NCBI GenBank assembly: GCA_005223095.1
Contig: NJBQ01000015.1
Location: 1-35,334 of the forward strand
Direction: 5' to 3'
DNA: 35,334 bases
Source of the DNA: Candidatus Aerophobetes bacterium Ae_b3a
GTDB taxonomy: Bacteria; Aerophobota; Aerophobia; Aerophobales; AE-B3A
A program made the translations under genes and the position numbers. The stretch's first letter is position 1, and every line of letters starts with the position of its first letter. This document shows, piece after piece, positions 28,017 through 35,334 of the stretch. The notes under the pieces were generated by a model, which was given only the letters and a program-made list of their open reading frames with translations, ran no database searches and had not been told where the DNA came from.

Positions 28017-28544
28017 CTATATTTCAGAACTCTTTTTCCCCTTCCATTCTATTAGCTCAATGACAAATTCCTTAGAGCGATACCGGATGACTACCCGCTC
28101 AAAGTCTATCTTCACTATTCTAGCTCCCTGAATAGTGTCGCCCTCTTTGGCCAGCAGGCCATTGATTAAGGCTAGCGGCTTAGTTTCATCCCAGGCAATC
28201 CCTTTCAGTACTAATTTGGGAGGCTGGAGCGGCAGGCTCTCTTTTATTTCCTCTTTTGTTTCCTCTTTCTTTTTGAGCGAAAGATGAAAAGGATCCCGTG
28301 CACCTTCCTGATAGGCCAGCATTTCCTCTATCTCCCCCTGCTTTTTCAGCCAATTTGAGAGAGAAAGAGCAGCCTCCTCAGCTTTTTTCCTTAGCTCCTC
28401 AGGACTTATTTGCCCGGTAAGCGGCCTTTCTATAGGCTCTCTCACTCTCTTTTTGCCAGGAACAATTCCCAGCACCCACATCCATACCAACACCAGGACC
28501 AATCCCAGAACCGCTACAATTATGAATTCTCTTTTTACTCTCAT
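28017..28544 (-). CDS. PilP-like pilus assembly protein
   Basis: Single N-terminal TM, then RDPFHLSLKKK...LQPPKLVLKGIAWDETKPLALINGLLAKEGDTIQGARIVKIDFERVVIRYRSKEFVIEL; position after PilO. Confidence 0.65.
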   Translation of the reverse strand: MRVKREFIIVAVLGLVLVLVWMWVLGIVPGKKRVREPIERPLTGQISPEELRKKAEEAALSLSNWLKKQGEIEEMLAYQEGARDPFHLSLKKKEETKEEIKESLPLQPPKLVLKGIAWDETKPLALINGLLAKEGDTIQGARIVKIDFERVVIRYRSKEFVIELIEWKGKKSSEI

Positions 28545-29092
28545 TTGTCCTGTTCTTTCTTTAATAAGCTGATTCTAGAAATGACTAATTGAGCTCTGTA
28601 TTCTGCTGAACTTCCTTGTGAGGAAATACTTAGAGAGTCGATGCGGTTAAAATCAATTGACCTTTCTAGCCTGCTGATAAAATGACCCAGTTGATTATAG
28701 TCGGCCAAAATGCTTATATCCCAGGAAGATATGAGCAAAGTCCCTTCTACTTTCTCGGGAACCGGCCTGATGGAAATCACCTCAACCTTACTCTCCCGGA
28801 AGATGTCCGTTAAACTAGCCGGAACCACTAAATCCCTCTCGCTTCTTTCTCTCACTTTCAGAAAATGGTCTATACTCTCACCGATGCTAGCTTTCTCTTG
28901 CCGCAGCTCATCAATTAGACGGGAAAGGACGCTCAGTTTAACATAAAGGGTCTCCTTTTCCTGTACCTCTATTCTTACTCCTCTTAGCTCGATCTGTTGA
29001 GGTCTGATTACTAAAAAATAGAATAGACTTAAAATGGCTACTTCCAGCAGAATGAGGAACCAGATTTTTTTATTCATTAGCCTGCTATTCAT
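28541..29092 (-). CDS. pilO: PilO-like pilus assembly protein
   Basis: N-terminal TM, coiled coil, LTDIFRESKVEVISIRPVPEKVEGTLLISSWDISILADYNQLGHFISRLE. Confidence 0.8.
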   Translation of the reverse strand: MNSRLMNKKIWFLILLEVAILSLFYFLVIRPQQIELRGVRIEVQEKETLYVKLSVLSRLIDELRQEKASIGESIDHFLKVRERSERDLVVPASLTDIFRESKVEVISIRPVPEKVEGTLLISSWDISILADYNQLGHFISRLERSIDFNRIDSLSISSQGSSAEYRAQLVISRISLLKKEQDK

Positions 29093-29745
29093 AAGTTCTC
29101 CTCGGCTACTAATCGACAGGAAAGCTGAAAACTCATAGCGGAGAGTTCTTCTCTTTCTGTACGGGTGGCAGTGGTCAAGTCGATTTCCTGGATGATTCTG
29201 TTGAAGGATGGATTTTCCTTCAGTTGTTGGGCGAAGTTTTCTATGGAGCGGAACCCCTGGTTATCACCGGGCAAAGCAAAACCCTCCAGAATTAGAATTA
29301 TAGAAGAGTAAGCTTGAGCCTGGAAAGTCTTAGCCTGGGGAGAAGATGCCTTCCTGGGCGCCTGAGTGGATTTTTGCACAGATAGCTTATTTATCCAGAT
29401 ATTTTCTGGTATGAGTTCAGCAAGAGCCTGCAGTTTTGGCGTCCACCAGATTTGTTTTTCCTTAAGCTCACTGACTAACGATATCTTGTGCTGCAGAGAA
29501 TCCCACTCTCTTTTGTATTCCATTATCTGGAAGACCTCCTTGTTTAGTATGTCATATTTTTTTGAAATTAAAGCTAGTTGGTTTTGGTAGTCTTTAATCT
29601 CATAATAGTTGTCTATGTAAATATACCCCATGGCTATAATCAAAAGAAAAAAGGCCAGAAGTGAGGTAATAGAGAATATCCTTCTTAAACTTTTCAGTCT
29701 GAAAGGAGCTACTTTACCTGGAATCAGATTTAGCTGGATTTTCAT
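29089..29745 (-). CDS. pilN: PilN-like pilus assembly protein
   Basis: IQLNLIPGKVAPFRLKSLRR at N-terminus, TM helix, IPENIWINKLSVQ...LEGFALPGDNQGFRSIENFAQQLKENPSF. Confidence 0.85.
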   Translation of the reverse strand: MKIQLNLIPGKVAPFRLKSLRRIFSITSLLAFFLLIIAMGYIYIDNYYEIKDYQNQLALISKKYDILNKEVFQIMEYKREWDSLQHKISLVSELKEKQIWWTPKLQALAELIPENIWINKLSVQKSTQAPRKASSPQAKTFQAQAYSSIILILEGFALPGDNQGFRSIENFAQQLKENPSFNRIIQEIDLTTATRTEREELSAMSFQLSCRLVAEENL

Positions 29746-29746
29746 T

Positions 29747-30730
29747 CTATTTTTCTCTTAACCCCAATCCAATAGCGATAGCCAGAAGATAGCCCTGGCT
29801 TTGCTTAAACTGGTAGGCCAGTTTGCCAGGGGTATATTCTAGATCTTGCATAGGATTCCACTTTTCTACAGGTAACCCCAGGGCTTTTGAAAACAAATTA
29901 CTAATTTCTGAAGTCATGCTGCCCCCTCCGGTCAAGAAAACTCTGGTTACTTTGTTTCCCTGAACTCTGCCTTGGTAGTAATGGATGGATCTATGGATCT
30001 CCTCAACTGTTCTGTTCAGCATGTTTTCTTCTTTCAAGTCAAGGGGTGCCTCCAGGTCCAAACTGATGTCTCTAACCAAGTACAAACTTTCTTTTCCTAA
30101 AATTGCCAGACTGATTAATCTCGCCCCAAGGTTTAATAGCATTATATCCTCCCCCGAGGCTAGATTCTTCAGCCTTAAGAAACAGTTGGTCAGAGCCAGG
30201 CAGTCGATATCCACAACTATGGGATTCAGGCCAGCTTGCTCCAGAATTTGCCTACGCTGCTGAACCATTTCTTTGGGTACCGCTGCAAAGAGGATATCCT
30301 GTCCTGGAGCTCCTTTTTGATTCCGTGGTAGAACCAAAAAGTCTGTCTCCATTCCATTGAGCTCACTGCCCATTACCCGTTGAGCCTCCAGCTGAACCGC
30401 ATTCTCCAGTTCTTTTCCGGAAAGGGGAGGAAACTTGAAGTACTGAATAATGATGGAGGAACCACCCAGGGAGGAAACCGCATCTCTGGCTTTAATGCGG
30501 TTTTTTCTCAATGAGTGCCTGATGGCCCGAGCAATAGCATTCCTACTCACTCCATAGCCATCGCTGCGAAAATTGGAGATGGGATTGTCTATCACTCCTG
30601 CCTTTTCTAATCTTATCTTTCCGGAGAATTGACCCAACTGAACCACTTTTATCAGATTGGAGCCAATGTCTATACTTACCAGATTCTTCAATCCTAACAT
30701 GGGTTTTTCCTCTTTCATTCTTCTTGCCAA
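29747..30730 (-). CDS. pilM: PilM-like actin-fold pilus assembly ATPase
   Basis: VSIDIGSNLIKVVQLGQFSGKIRLEKAGV...GSSIIIQYFKFPPLSGKELENAVQLEAQRVM...RVFLTGGGSMTSEISNLFSKALGLPVEKWNP. Confidence 0.88.
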   Translation of the reverse strand: MARRMKEEKPMLGLKNLVSIDIGSNLIKVVQLGQFSGKIRLEKAGVIDNPISNFRSDGYGVSRNAIARAIRHSLRKNRIKARDAVSSLGGSSIIIQYFKFPPLSGKELENAVQLEAQRVMGSELNGMETDFLVLPRNQKGAPGQDILFAAVPKEMVQQRRQILEQAGLNPIVVDIDCLALTNCFLRLKNLASGEDIMLLNLGARLISLAILGKESLYLVRDISLDLEAPLDLKEENMLNRTVEEIHRSIHYYQGRVQGNKVTRVFLTGGGSMTSEISNLFSKALGLPVEKWNPMQDLEYTPGKLAYQFKQSQGYLLAIAIGLGLREK

Positions 30731-31881
30731 TTTTGTACCAGGTAGGTCGGCCGTGCCGCATAGCTATAGAAATCATTATCGAACTCGGTATAGTAGATGA
30801 CGCCAGAGCCAGTTTCTATTTTATGCCTTCCCCCACTGACGGCCGAACCATAAAGTTTAGAGTTCATTTCTATTTTTATTTCTCCATTTGGCGACCAAAG
30901 CGCCCCCCATACTATAGTAGGATTTTCCACAGCCCCTTGTTCTATTTTTATGGCTATATCCCCTTCAAAAGCTGATTCATAAGCTGAAACAAGTGATACT
31001 CCCGTGTCTATGGAAGTCCCAACTATGGAGTTTTGCTGGATTAGTATCTTGCCCTCGGCCACAATTGAACCCGGCCCAACCAATGTTGAATTGCTGATGG
31101 TTAAGTTTCCTGTGACATACAGAATCCCATCTACGATATAGGGGGTGACGCTGTTGATCACCAGGTCACCATTTATTATTGAATTAGCCTTATACTGGTA
31201 ATAGTCACTATCAAATTCCGGGAAAGGTAGCTCCTCCGCCCCTTCGGTTATGGTTCCGGTAACAGTCCCCTGGTTGGTTACGATTCCCGTTGCCTCAGCA
31301 TTTCCGTCAACAGTTGCCGATATAATGCTTATATCTCCGATAGTATAACAACTGCCCGTTATCAGAGTGCCAGGGTTTTCTATTATAATCCCTCCCCCGC
31401 TGGCAATAGCGTAATTAAACATGGGATCGTGGTTTTTCTCCAGAGTGATGCGAACTCTTTTCTCTATTTTTCCCTCTGCCTCTTTACTGGGGACATATCC
31501 GAAAGAATCGATTTCCGGATAAGATGAGTCTTTGTTGATCACTGTCACCTCATAATCACCCACATTGCTGCTTTGCCAAGCATAGAGAGTCTCTGTCCGG
31601 GTGGGATTGCCGTCACCGTCCTCAGTCCAGGGGGCAGACCAGGGGCGCCAAGGGCGGTCAGCATAATTAAATTGCCAAATAGCGGTTTCCACTCCTGCTT
31701 CGGCTAAGTAAAAAGACTGGTTCTTGTCAATTTGCCTTCTCACCAGGCTATTCTCCATTATCCCTGCATTAAGGAAGGCTATGCCGGTCAGGGTAAGAGC
31801 CAGCATCAGGATGATAACCATGGGCAGTATTGCTCCGCTTTGGGAACGAGATACTTTTTGAGTTACTTTTTCACTTTTCAT
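30715..31881 (-). CDS. PilX-N-like pilus assembly protein with repetitive, beta-helix-like C-terminus
   Basis: QSGAILPMVIILMLALTLTGIAFLNAGIMENSLVRRQIDKNQSFYLAEAGVETA; C-terminal repeated NGDLVINS.., NLTISNSTLVGPGSIVAEGKILIQQNSIV, EIKIEMNSKLYGSAVSG. Confidence 0.75.
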   Translation of the reverse strand: MKSEKVTQKVSRSQSGAILPMVIILMLALTLTGIAFLNAGIMENSLVRRQIDKNQSFYLAEAGVETAIWQFNYADRPWRPWSAPWTEDGDGNPTRTETLYAWQSSNVGDYEVTVINKDSSYPEIDSFGYVPSKEAEGKIEKRVRITLEKNHDPMFNYAIASGGGIIIENPGTLITGSCYTIGDISIISATVDGNAEATGIVTNQGTVTGTITEGAEELPFPEFDSDYYQYKANSIINGDLVINSVTPYIVDGILYVTGNLTISNSTLVGPGSIVAEGKILIQQNSIVGTSIDTGVSLVSAYESAFEGDIAIKIEQGAVENPTIVWGALWSPNGEIKIEMNSKLYGSAVSGGRHKIETGSGVIYYTEFDNDFYSYAARPTYLVQNWQEE

Positions 31882-31887
31882 TGCTCA

Positions 31888-32352
31888 CTAATTTCGCGGT
31901 TTCACCGCTGTCTCAAGAGTAATAGTTCCAACCTTTTCTCTGGCTAGAGTCAAGGTTATATTGATTGTTCCGCCACTGCGGGTGACATTAAACTGGGTAC
32001 CCGTATCACCCTCAATAATTAACTCTTGCACCTGATAAGGATCCTGGTAAAGGAGCTGAGTTTCTTCTAAGAAGAAGCTCTCCTCAGTGCTCAGGTCAAT
32101 GACCAGCTTGGAAGGATCTAAGGTATCGATATTAGATGAACCTGCTGGTCTTAGCTCACGCTGGATTTTGATCATGGCATAATGGGCCTCTCGCTGCATT
32201 CTTAGCCTGTCGGTCGCTCTTGTCCAAAAACTCAGGTTAAAGAGGGGAATCTGGGTAGAAACTAAAACCACCAGACCTACCAGCAGGACAACCACCATTA
32301 ATTCCACTAGGGTAAATCCTGAATTTCTCTTTTTCATTGACACCTCATTCAT
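31888..32352 (-). CDS. Prepilin-like minor pilin (PilW/GspJ type)
   Basis: KKRNSGFTLVELMVVVLLVGLVVLVSTQIP type III signal peptide. Confidence 0.82.
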   Translation of the reverse strand: MNEVSMKKRNSGFTLVELMVVVLLVGLVVLVSTQIPLFNLSFWTRATDRLRMQREAHYAMIKIQRELRPAGSSNIDTLDPSKLVIDLSTEESFFLEETQLLYQDPYQVQELIIEGDTGTQFNVTRSGGTINITLTLAREKVGTITLETAVKPRN

Positions 32353-32852
32353 GGCGGACCAACCAGGGTAGTTAAGCTCACCCTATTGGGAGCAGGATCG
32401 CTCCACTCTACCCTTACCATTATCTTAAGGTAGTCGTAACTGTCATTCATACCGTCATCATCTATATACTGGGCCTCAGTAAGCATCTGTGCATCAGATA
32501 GATTATCCACCGTTATCGTGTCTTTAGTTTCTGATAAATTTAAAGCCCAACCACTGCCGTGTGTAATATAATATGGCTGGTATGATAGAGGACTCATATG
32601 CTTTAGAGCAATGTTATCCCAGTCGGCAGCTTTCAAGGTCTCCAGTCTCTGGCTGGCTACCAGAAGGGCGGCCCGGCGATGAGACTCTCGCACAATATTG
32701 AGGCGACCATAGAAGAAAAACATCCCTCCCCCCAGAATCACTAAGGCTATAATGAGAAGGGCTATCATTACCTCTACTAAAGTGGTACCCCTATTATTAC
32801 CTCTTATGTTAAAGCGAAACCATTCTTTTGGCCAAAAGAAAAAAATTTTCAT
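32349..32852 (-). CDS. Prepilin-like minor pilin (PilV/GspI type)
   Basis: NRGTTLVEVMIALLIIALVILGGGMFFFYGRL class III signal peptide; RRAALLVASQRLETLKAADW. Confidence 0.78.
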   Translation of the reverse strand: MKIFFFWPKEWFRFNIRGNNRGTTLVEVMIALLIIALVILGGGMFFFYGRLNIVRESHRRAALLVASQRLETLKAADWDNIALKHMSPLSYQPYYITHGSGWALNLSETKDTITVDNLSDAQMLTEAQYIDDDGMNDSYDYLKIMVRVEWSDPAPNRVSLTTLVGPP

Positions 32853-32863
32853 CTTGAGTCCTT

Positions 32864-32896
32864 CCAGGGACTGGCCAGAACTTCTCCAGTCCCTGG
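32864..32896. promoter_or_regulatory. Perfect 11-bp stem-loop between major pilin and minor pilin genes
   Basis: CCAGGGACTGG (32864-32874) / CCAGTCCCTGG (32886-32896), 11-nt loop, immediately 5' of the pilV-like RBS/start on the minus strand. Confidence 0.65.
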
Positions 32897-33090
32897 GTTC
32901 TTCTTTAAGTGGTTATACATTCGAAGGCGGCTTTTCCTACGCTCGAGCACAGGCCGCTGTTGACGGCAATCTGGATCAGGAGTCCTTTCCGATTTCCTCA
33001 GTGTCTTGCCCTCTCTCAGTTCGTTTCGCATTCGAGCCTTTTTTGAGTTAGCAACTCGCATCCGCAATCAATTTAACGATTATAGTGTTT

Positions 33091-33555
33091 CTACGGGGCT
33101 GGGAGTGGTGTACCGGGCCAGTTGAAATTTTCCTCCAATTCCCCGGTGTCGCAGTTGATCCGTAGCTCTATGTTATAGATCTTTGTAGCAGCCACTCCGG
33201 CTATTGTAACCGTCGGCAGGGCCCAAGCAATGGTGAAGTCATCGGCCACACCTTCTACTGTCCACCACCTATTTCTAGAGGTATCAATCCCCCAGTCCAC
33301 CGTCAATGAGGTGGGGGGGACTGTCGGCACATTTTCCGCCGCCACTTCGGTTATGTAGTGGGTCCTGATTGTGCCCAACAGCGCTTTACCTTCCGATGCA
33401 CGAGCCTTATCCATTGACCGCTGGTATATAGGGATAGAGGCAGCCGCCAGGATACCTACTACTATTACCACTATCATCAGCTCTACCAGCGTAAATCCAG
33501 CTCTCTTCTTATTTCCCTTACTGAAAATCTTCATTAACCACATCATCTCTTTCAC
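33091..33555 (-). CDS. pilA: Type IV major pilin-like prepilin
   Basis: KKRAGFTLVELMIVVIVVGILAAASIPIYQRSMDKARASEGKALLGTIRTHYITEV; likely start is the internal MKIFSKGNKKRAGFTLVEL. Confidence 0.88.
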   Translation of the reverse strand: MKEMMWLMKIFSKGNKKRAGFTLVELMIVVIVVGILAAASIPIYQRSMDKARASEGKALLGTIRTHYITEVAAENVPTVPPTSLTVDWGIDTSRNRWWTVEGVADDFTIAWALPTVTIAGVAATKIYNIELRINCDTGELEENFNWPGTPLPAP

Positions 33556-33584
33556 CTCCTTTGTATTCTGTTCAGTTTTATTTC

Positions 33585-34814
33585 CTACCCCATAACTGTG
33601 GACAGATTAAAGATAGGATAATACATAGACATTACAAAAAAGGCCACCACTACTCCCAGACCGACAATAAGAATTGGTTCCAGGGTTGAGGTTAAGGCTT
33701 TTATTCGGTAATCCAGCTCCCGGTCATAAAAGTCAGCCAGTTTGGGCAGTATTTCGCTCAGGGTTCCTGAACGTTCACCAGTGTGAGTCATTCCTGCTAC
33801 CAGAGGAGGAAAAAAACTCTGTTTCCTCATTTCCTGAGCCAGAGTAGAGCCTTCAACAATCCTTTCCCGGATCTCTTTGAGCGCATTTTCTGCCACTCTA
33901 TTTTCGGCGATGGTCGCGGTGTGATCAAGGGCCATTACCAGAGGAACTCCACTGTGCAGCAATAGACCCAGCGTGCGACATATTCTTGCCAGCACCAGAT
34001 AGTAGATTAGTTTAGCCACTATGGGTAATTTTAGCTTAATTCTATCCAATCTCTCTTTTCCTTTTTCGGTTCGTGAATATCCCAGCCCAAACACCACCAG
34101 TCCCAGAAGTAGAATTATTTCATAGGGAAGGTTCTTGATGAAAAAATCGCTTGTATTCAAGACAAACTGGGTAATGGCCGGTAGCTCAGCTCCGTAGGAG
34201 GCAAATATCTCCTTAAATTGGGGAATGAGGTAAAAGACCATTACTCCCACTACCAGTAAAAAGAAACCAGTGATGAATACGGGGTATCTAGTGGCATTCT
34301 GCACCTTTTTTTTCAGGTCTATTTGGCCTTCCAGATAACTAGCCACCTGGGAGGTTACCTCGTCCAGCAATCCGGACTCTTCTCCCACTGCTATCATCTC
34401 CGTAACCAGAGGAGGGAATATGCGCGGATATTCGGATAAAGCCTGGGAGAATTTCCGCCCCCAGGCTACGTACTCCCTTGTTTGTCTTAAAAGATGGCCA
34501 AAGTGTTTGTTCTCTGTTTGAGAAGAAAGACCGTCCAGGCATTCTGATAGATTCACTCCTCCCTCCAGCATGGTAGCCAACTGACGAAAGAAAGAGGCTA
34601 CTTCACTCATCTTTATCTGTTTTGGCCTCAGGAGAGTAAAGAGCTCCCTGGCTGATTGTCTAGCAAGGGCTTCCTTTTTGATTTTGTTTACCGAAACCGG
34701 AGTAAGGCCCCTGGTTCGCAGGAAAGAGGATACCTCCTGAATAGAAGCTGCCTCATGACGAGTTTCGATCTTCTGTCCCTGGCTATCTACTGAAATACAG
34801 GCGAATTGCGCCAT
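33585..34814 (-). CDS. pilC: Type IV pilus inner-membrane platform protein
   Basis: FFRQLATMLEGGVNLSECLDGL...MIAVGEESGLLDEV...RTLGLLLHSGVPLVMALDHTATIAENRV...MTHTGERSGTLSEILPKLADFYDRELDYRI (two T2SSF repeats). Confidence 0.95.
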   Translation of the reverse strand: MAQFACISVDSQGQKIETRHEAASIQEVSSFLRTRGLTPVSVNKIKKEALARQSARELFTLLRPKQIKMSEVASFFRQLATMLEGGVNLSECLDGLSSQTENKHFGHLLRQTREYVAWGRKFSQALSEYPRIFPPLVTEMIAVGEESGLLDEVTSQVASYLEGQIDLKKKVQNATRYPVFITGFFLLVVGVMVFYLIPQFKEIFASYGAELPAITQFVLNTSDFFIKNLPYEIILLLGLVVFGLGYSRTEKGKERLDRIKLKLPIVAKLIYYLVLARICRTLGLLLHSGVPLVMALDHTATIAENRVAENALKEIRERIVEGSTLAQEMRKQSFFPPLVAGMTHTGERSGTLSEILPKLADFYDRELDYRIKALTSTLEPILIVGLGVVVAFFVMSMYYPIFNLSTVMG

Positions 34815-34819
34815 ACTAT

Positions 34820-35334
34820 TTACTCCTCTAGAGTAAGGCCCAGAACCTCCTCTACTGTAGTTACTCCCTGGCGAAGTTTCTCTATAGCAGATTCTCTGAG
34901 AGTCTTCATCCCCTGCCTGGTTGCCTCAGCTCTCAGAGTATGTATATCAGCTCCTTGAAAAATCAGTCGTTTCACTGAGGAATTGATTTCGAAGAACTGG
35001 AATATAGCAGTTCGGCCAAAGTAACCAGTGTGGCTGCACTGTGGGCAGCCCGAACCCCGAACTAATTTCACTTCATTCTTTTCTCCATTGTTAAATCCCA
35101 GTCCATGTAGCGCTTCCTTAGAAAGAGTATAATATTCCTGGCACCTGGGGCAGACGCGACGAATCAGTCTCTGGGCTATAATCAGGTCAACAGCAGAGCC
35201 AATGAGATAGGGTTCAATGCCGAAGTATTGCAGTTGAGCTATAGCACCCACGGCATCATTGGTATGCAGAGTGCTAAAGACCAGGTGTCCGGTCAAAGCA
35301 GCTCTTATAGCAATCTGAGCAGTCTCCTTATCAC
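34820..35334 (-). CDS. pilB: Type IV pilus extension ATPase PilB, C-terminal part (truncated by window edge)
   Basis: [68 protein letters not shown]...[22 protein letters not shown]. Confidence 0.94.
   Translation of the reverse strand, partial: DKETAQIAIRAALTGHLVFSTLHTNDAVGAIAQLQYFGIEPYLIGSAVDLIIAQRLIRRVCPRCQEYYTLSKEALHGLGFNNGEKNEVKLVRGSGCPQCSHTGYFGRTAIFQFFEINSSVKRLIFQGADIHTLRAEATRQGMKTLRESAIEKLRQGVTTVEEVLGLTLEE

Noticed and set aside
32849-33067. 72-aa minus-strand ORF (MRMRVANSKKARMRNELREG...)
   Set aside because: Arg/Lys-rich with no recognisable domain, overlaps the stem-loop; most likely non-coding spacer between pilin genes, though a small protein cannot be excluded.
1-35334. CRISPR array, rRNA or tRNA genes, complete IS element
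   Set aside because: No regularly spaced direct repeats, no rRNA/tRNA signatures and no intact transposase ORF were seen on reading the window.

Overview
The window looks like a bacterial chromosome segment. (i) ~0.2-4.2 kb: a membrane protein, then a partner-switching signalling cassette (STAS antagonist, RsbW-like kinase, LytS-type 5TM + GAF + SpoIIE/PP2C phosphatase). (ii) 4.2-9.9 kb: TPP-dependent acetolactate-synthase-like enzyme, a stand-alone PilT ATPase, a LolA-like protein and a 5'-nucleotidase/metallophosphatase. (iii) 10.1-13.5 kb: an accessory stretch with a truncated DNA methyltransferase/nuclease, a candidate toxin-antitoxin pair (PBECR/EndoU-like nuclease plus DUF2283-like partner) behind a near-consensus promoter, an unlisted 48-aa ORF, and a twice-frameshifted C45/acyltransferase-like gene. 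(iv) 13.6-21.2 kb: a sugar-catabolism cluster (MFS, two TIM-barrel isomerase/epimerases, two intact Gfo/Idh/MocA oxidoreductases, DeoC) interleaved with remnants of a sugar ABC transporter, a third Gfo/Idh gene and a ROK-like protein. (v) 21.2-25 kb: MATE transporter, a decayed Ala-rich small gene, Lgt, and an FxLYD-like lipoprotein. (vi) 25-35.3 kb: a type IV pilus operon on the minus strand (pilB to secretin). The most interesting points are: a tandem partial duplication of the secretin N-terminus giving an STN/secretin_N/PilP-like chimera; a secretin with an appended coiled coil and possible beta-barrel tail; a dispersed double-hairpin repeat at ~1.35 and ~24.01 kb with structure-preserving changes; the candidate TA pair; and the Gfo/Idh + TIM-barrel cluster, possibly oxidative glycoside cleavage. 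All family calls are from reading the sequence only; no database search was run.
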